Shown: piece after piece, positions 5,180 to 5,429 of the stretch | Position numbering within the stretch: the first letter of the stretch is position 1 | Layout: the number at the start of each line of letters is the position of its first letter | From: an uncultured Bacilli bacterium | GTDB taxonomy: Bacteria; Bacillota_I; Bacilli_A; RF39; UBA660 | Length of the DNA: 5,429 nt | Assembly (NCBI GenBank): GCA_951800155.1 | Contig: CATOJL010000098.1 | Location: 1-5,429, forward strand | Direction: 5' to 3' | Notes under the pieces: model-generated | Database searches by the model: none | Told to the model about the DNA's origin: nothing | The model's input: the letters and a program-made list of their open reading frames with translations, nothing else | Translations under genes and position numbers: made by a program

Positions 5180-5332
5180 CTATACCAGTTTTTGTAATTT
5201 TTCGATTGATAGAGATGTCAACTGACTCACTTGTTCAATAGGAAATTTTAACTTCAATAAATTAGTGGCAATCTCACATTTTGTTTTTTCGCTTCCCTCT
5301 TTTAAATTGTACCCTTTGTCAAGGACAAATTT
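5180..5332 (-). pseudogene. C-terminal tail of an Rpn-family nuclease/'transposase' gene
   Basis: A 50-codon open stretch, closed by TAG at 5182-5180, reads through DKGYNLKEGSEKTKCEIA and then NLLKLKFPIEQVSQLTSLS. This matches the C-terminal tail of Rpn-type recombination-promoting nucleases (PD-(D/E)XK nuclease family transposase): a Gly/Glu/Lys-rich EKG-like repeat followed by a small helix-turn-helix-like segment on the pattern IAxNLLKxxFPIxxISxATxLSIEEI. It has no start codon, and stops (5335-5333 and 5341-5339) block the frame upstream. The nuclease domain is not visible here, so this is a relic. A terminator lies about 50 nt downstream. Confidence 0.7.
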
Positions 5333-5338
5333 TTATTT

Positions 5339-5428
5339 TTAAGAAGAAGGGATTTTGCTTTTTCCTACTTTTATTGGATATTCATCAGTTGTAACATATT
5401 TATAATATTCTACTGGAGATAGTTTTGC
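5339..5428 (-). pseudogene. 29-codon remnant reaching the window edge, same frame as the Rpn tail
   Basis: A frame open from the window edge reads KLSPVEYYKYVTTDEYPI and ends at TAA 5341-5339. It is in the same frame as the Rpn-like tail just downstream, separated only by TAA-AAT-TAA, so both could be parts of one decayed gene. SPVEY also recalls the C-terminal end of IS3-family transposases, but so short a motif is not diagnostic. It may also be the true end of an intact gene outside the window. Confidence 0.35.
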
Positions 5429-5429
5429 T

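Overview
The window is AT-rich DNA, and every recognisable gene lies on the minus strand. The order secE-nusG-rplK, strong AGGAGG-type ribosome binding sites, UUG/GUG starts, ordinary UGG tryptophan codons with a TGA stop in use, and a glycine-rich surface-type domain all suggest a low-GC Bacillota bacterium. It probably belongs to the Bacilli/Erysipelotrichia side and may be gut-associated. The genus cannot be read from the sequence.

Positions 1-1390 hold the translation/secretion housekeeping block, read right to left: a secE promoter (about 1360-1388), secE (translocase subunit), nusG (transcription factor) 1 nt later, then a 130-nt gap and rplK (ribosomal protein L11). The gap holds its own extended -10 promoter, which starts directly at the nusG stop, and a leader hairpin resembling the L1-binding site of 23S rRNA. 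The first bases of the window carry a small hairpin just past the rplK stop. The usual upstream neighbour rpmG is absent.

Positions 1390-2427 are accessory. A 226-codon glycine-rich reading frame looks like the C-terminal domain of a cell-surface protein that has lost its front end: no ribosome binding site, no signal peptide, and an open frame that continues upstream to an in-frame TAA. A long fold-back terminator separates it from secE.

Positions 2428-5055 form a compact three-gene operon with its own promoter: a cysteine desulfurase, an 86-residue cytosolic thioredoxin-like protein, and a membrane protein fusing an exported thioredoxin-like domain to a six-helix CcdA/DsbD-type thiol conduit. 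The genes are 3 nt apart or overlap by 20 nt. Together the last two look like a complete relay carrying reducing equivalents from the cytosol across the membrane, here joined to a sulfur-mobilising enzyme. This is the most interesting part of the window.

Positions 5056-5429 hold a terminator, the decayed C-terminal tail of an Rpn-type (PD-(D/E)XK nuclease family 'transposase') gene, and a 29-codon in-frame remnant that runs off the window edge.
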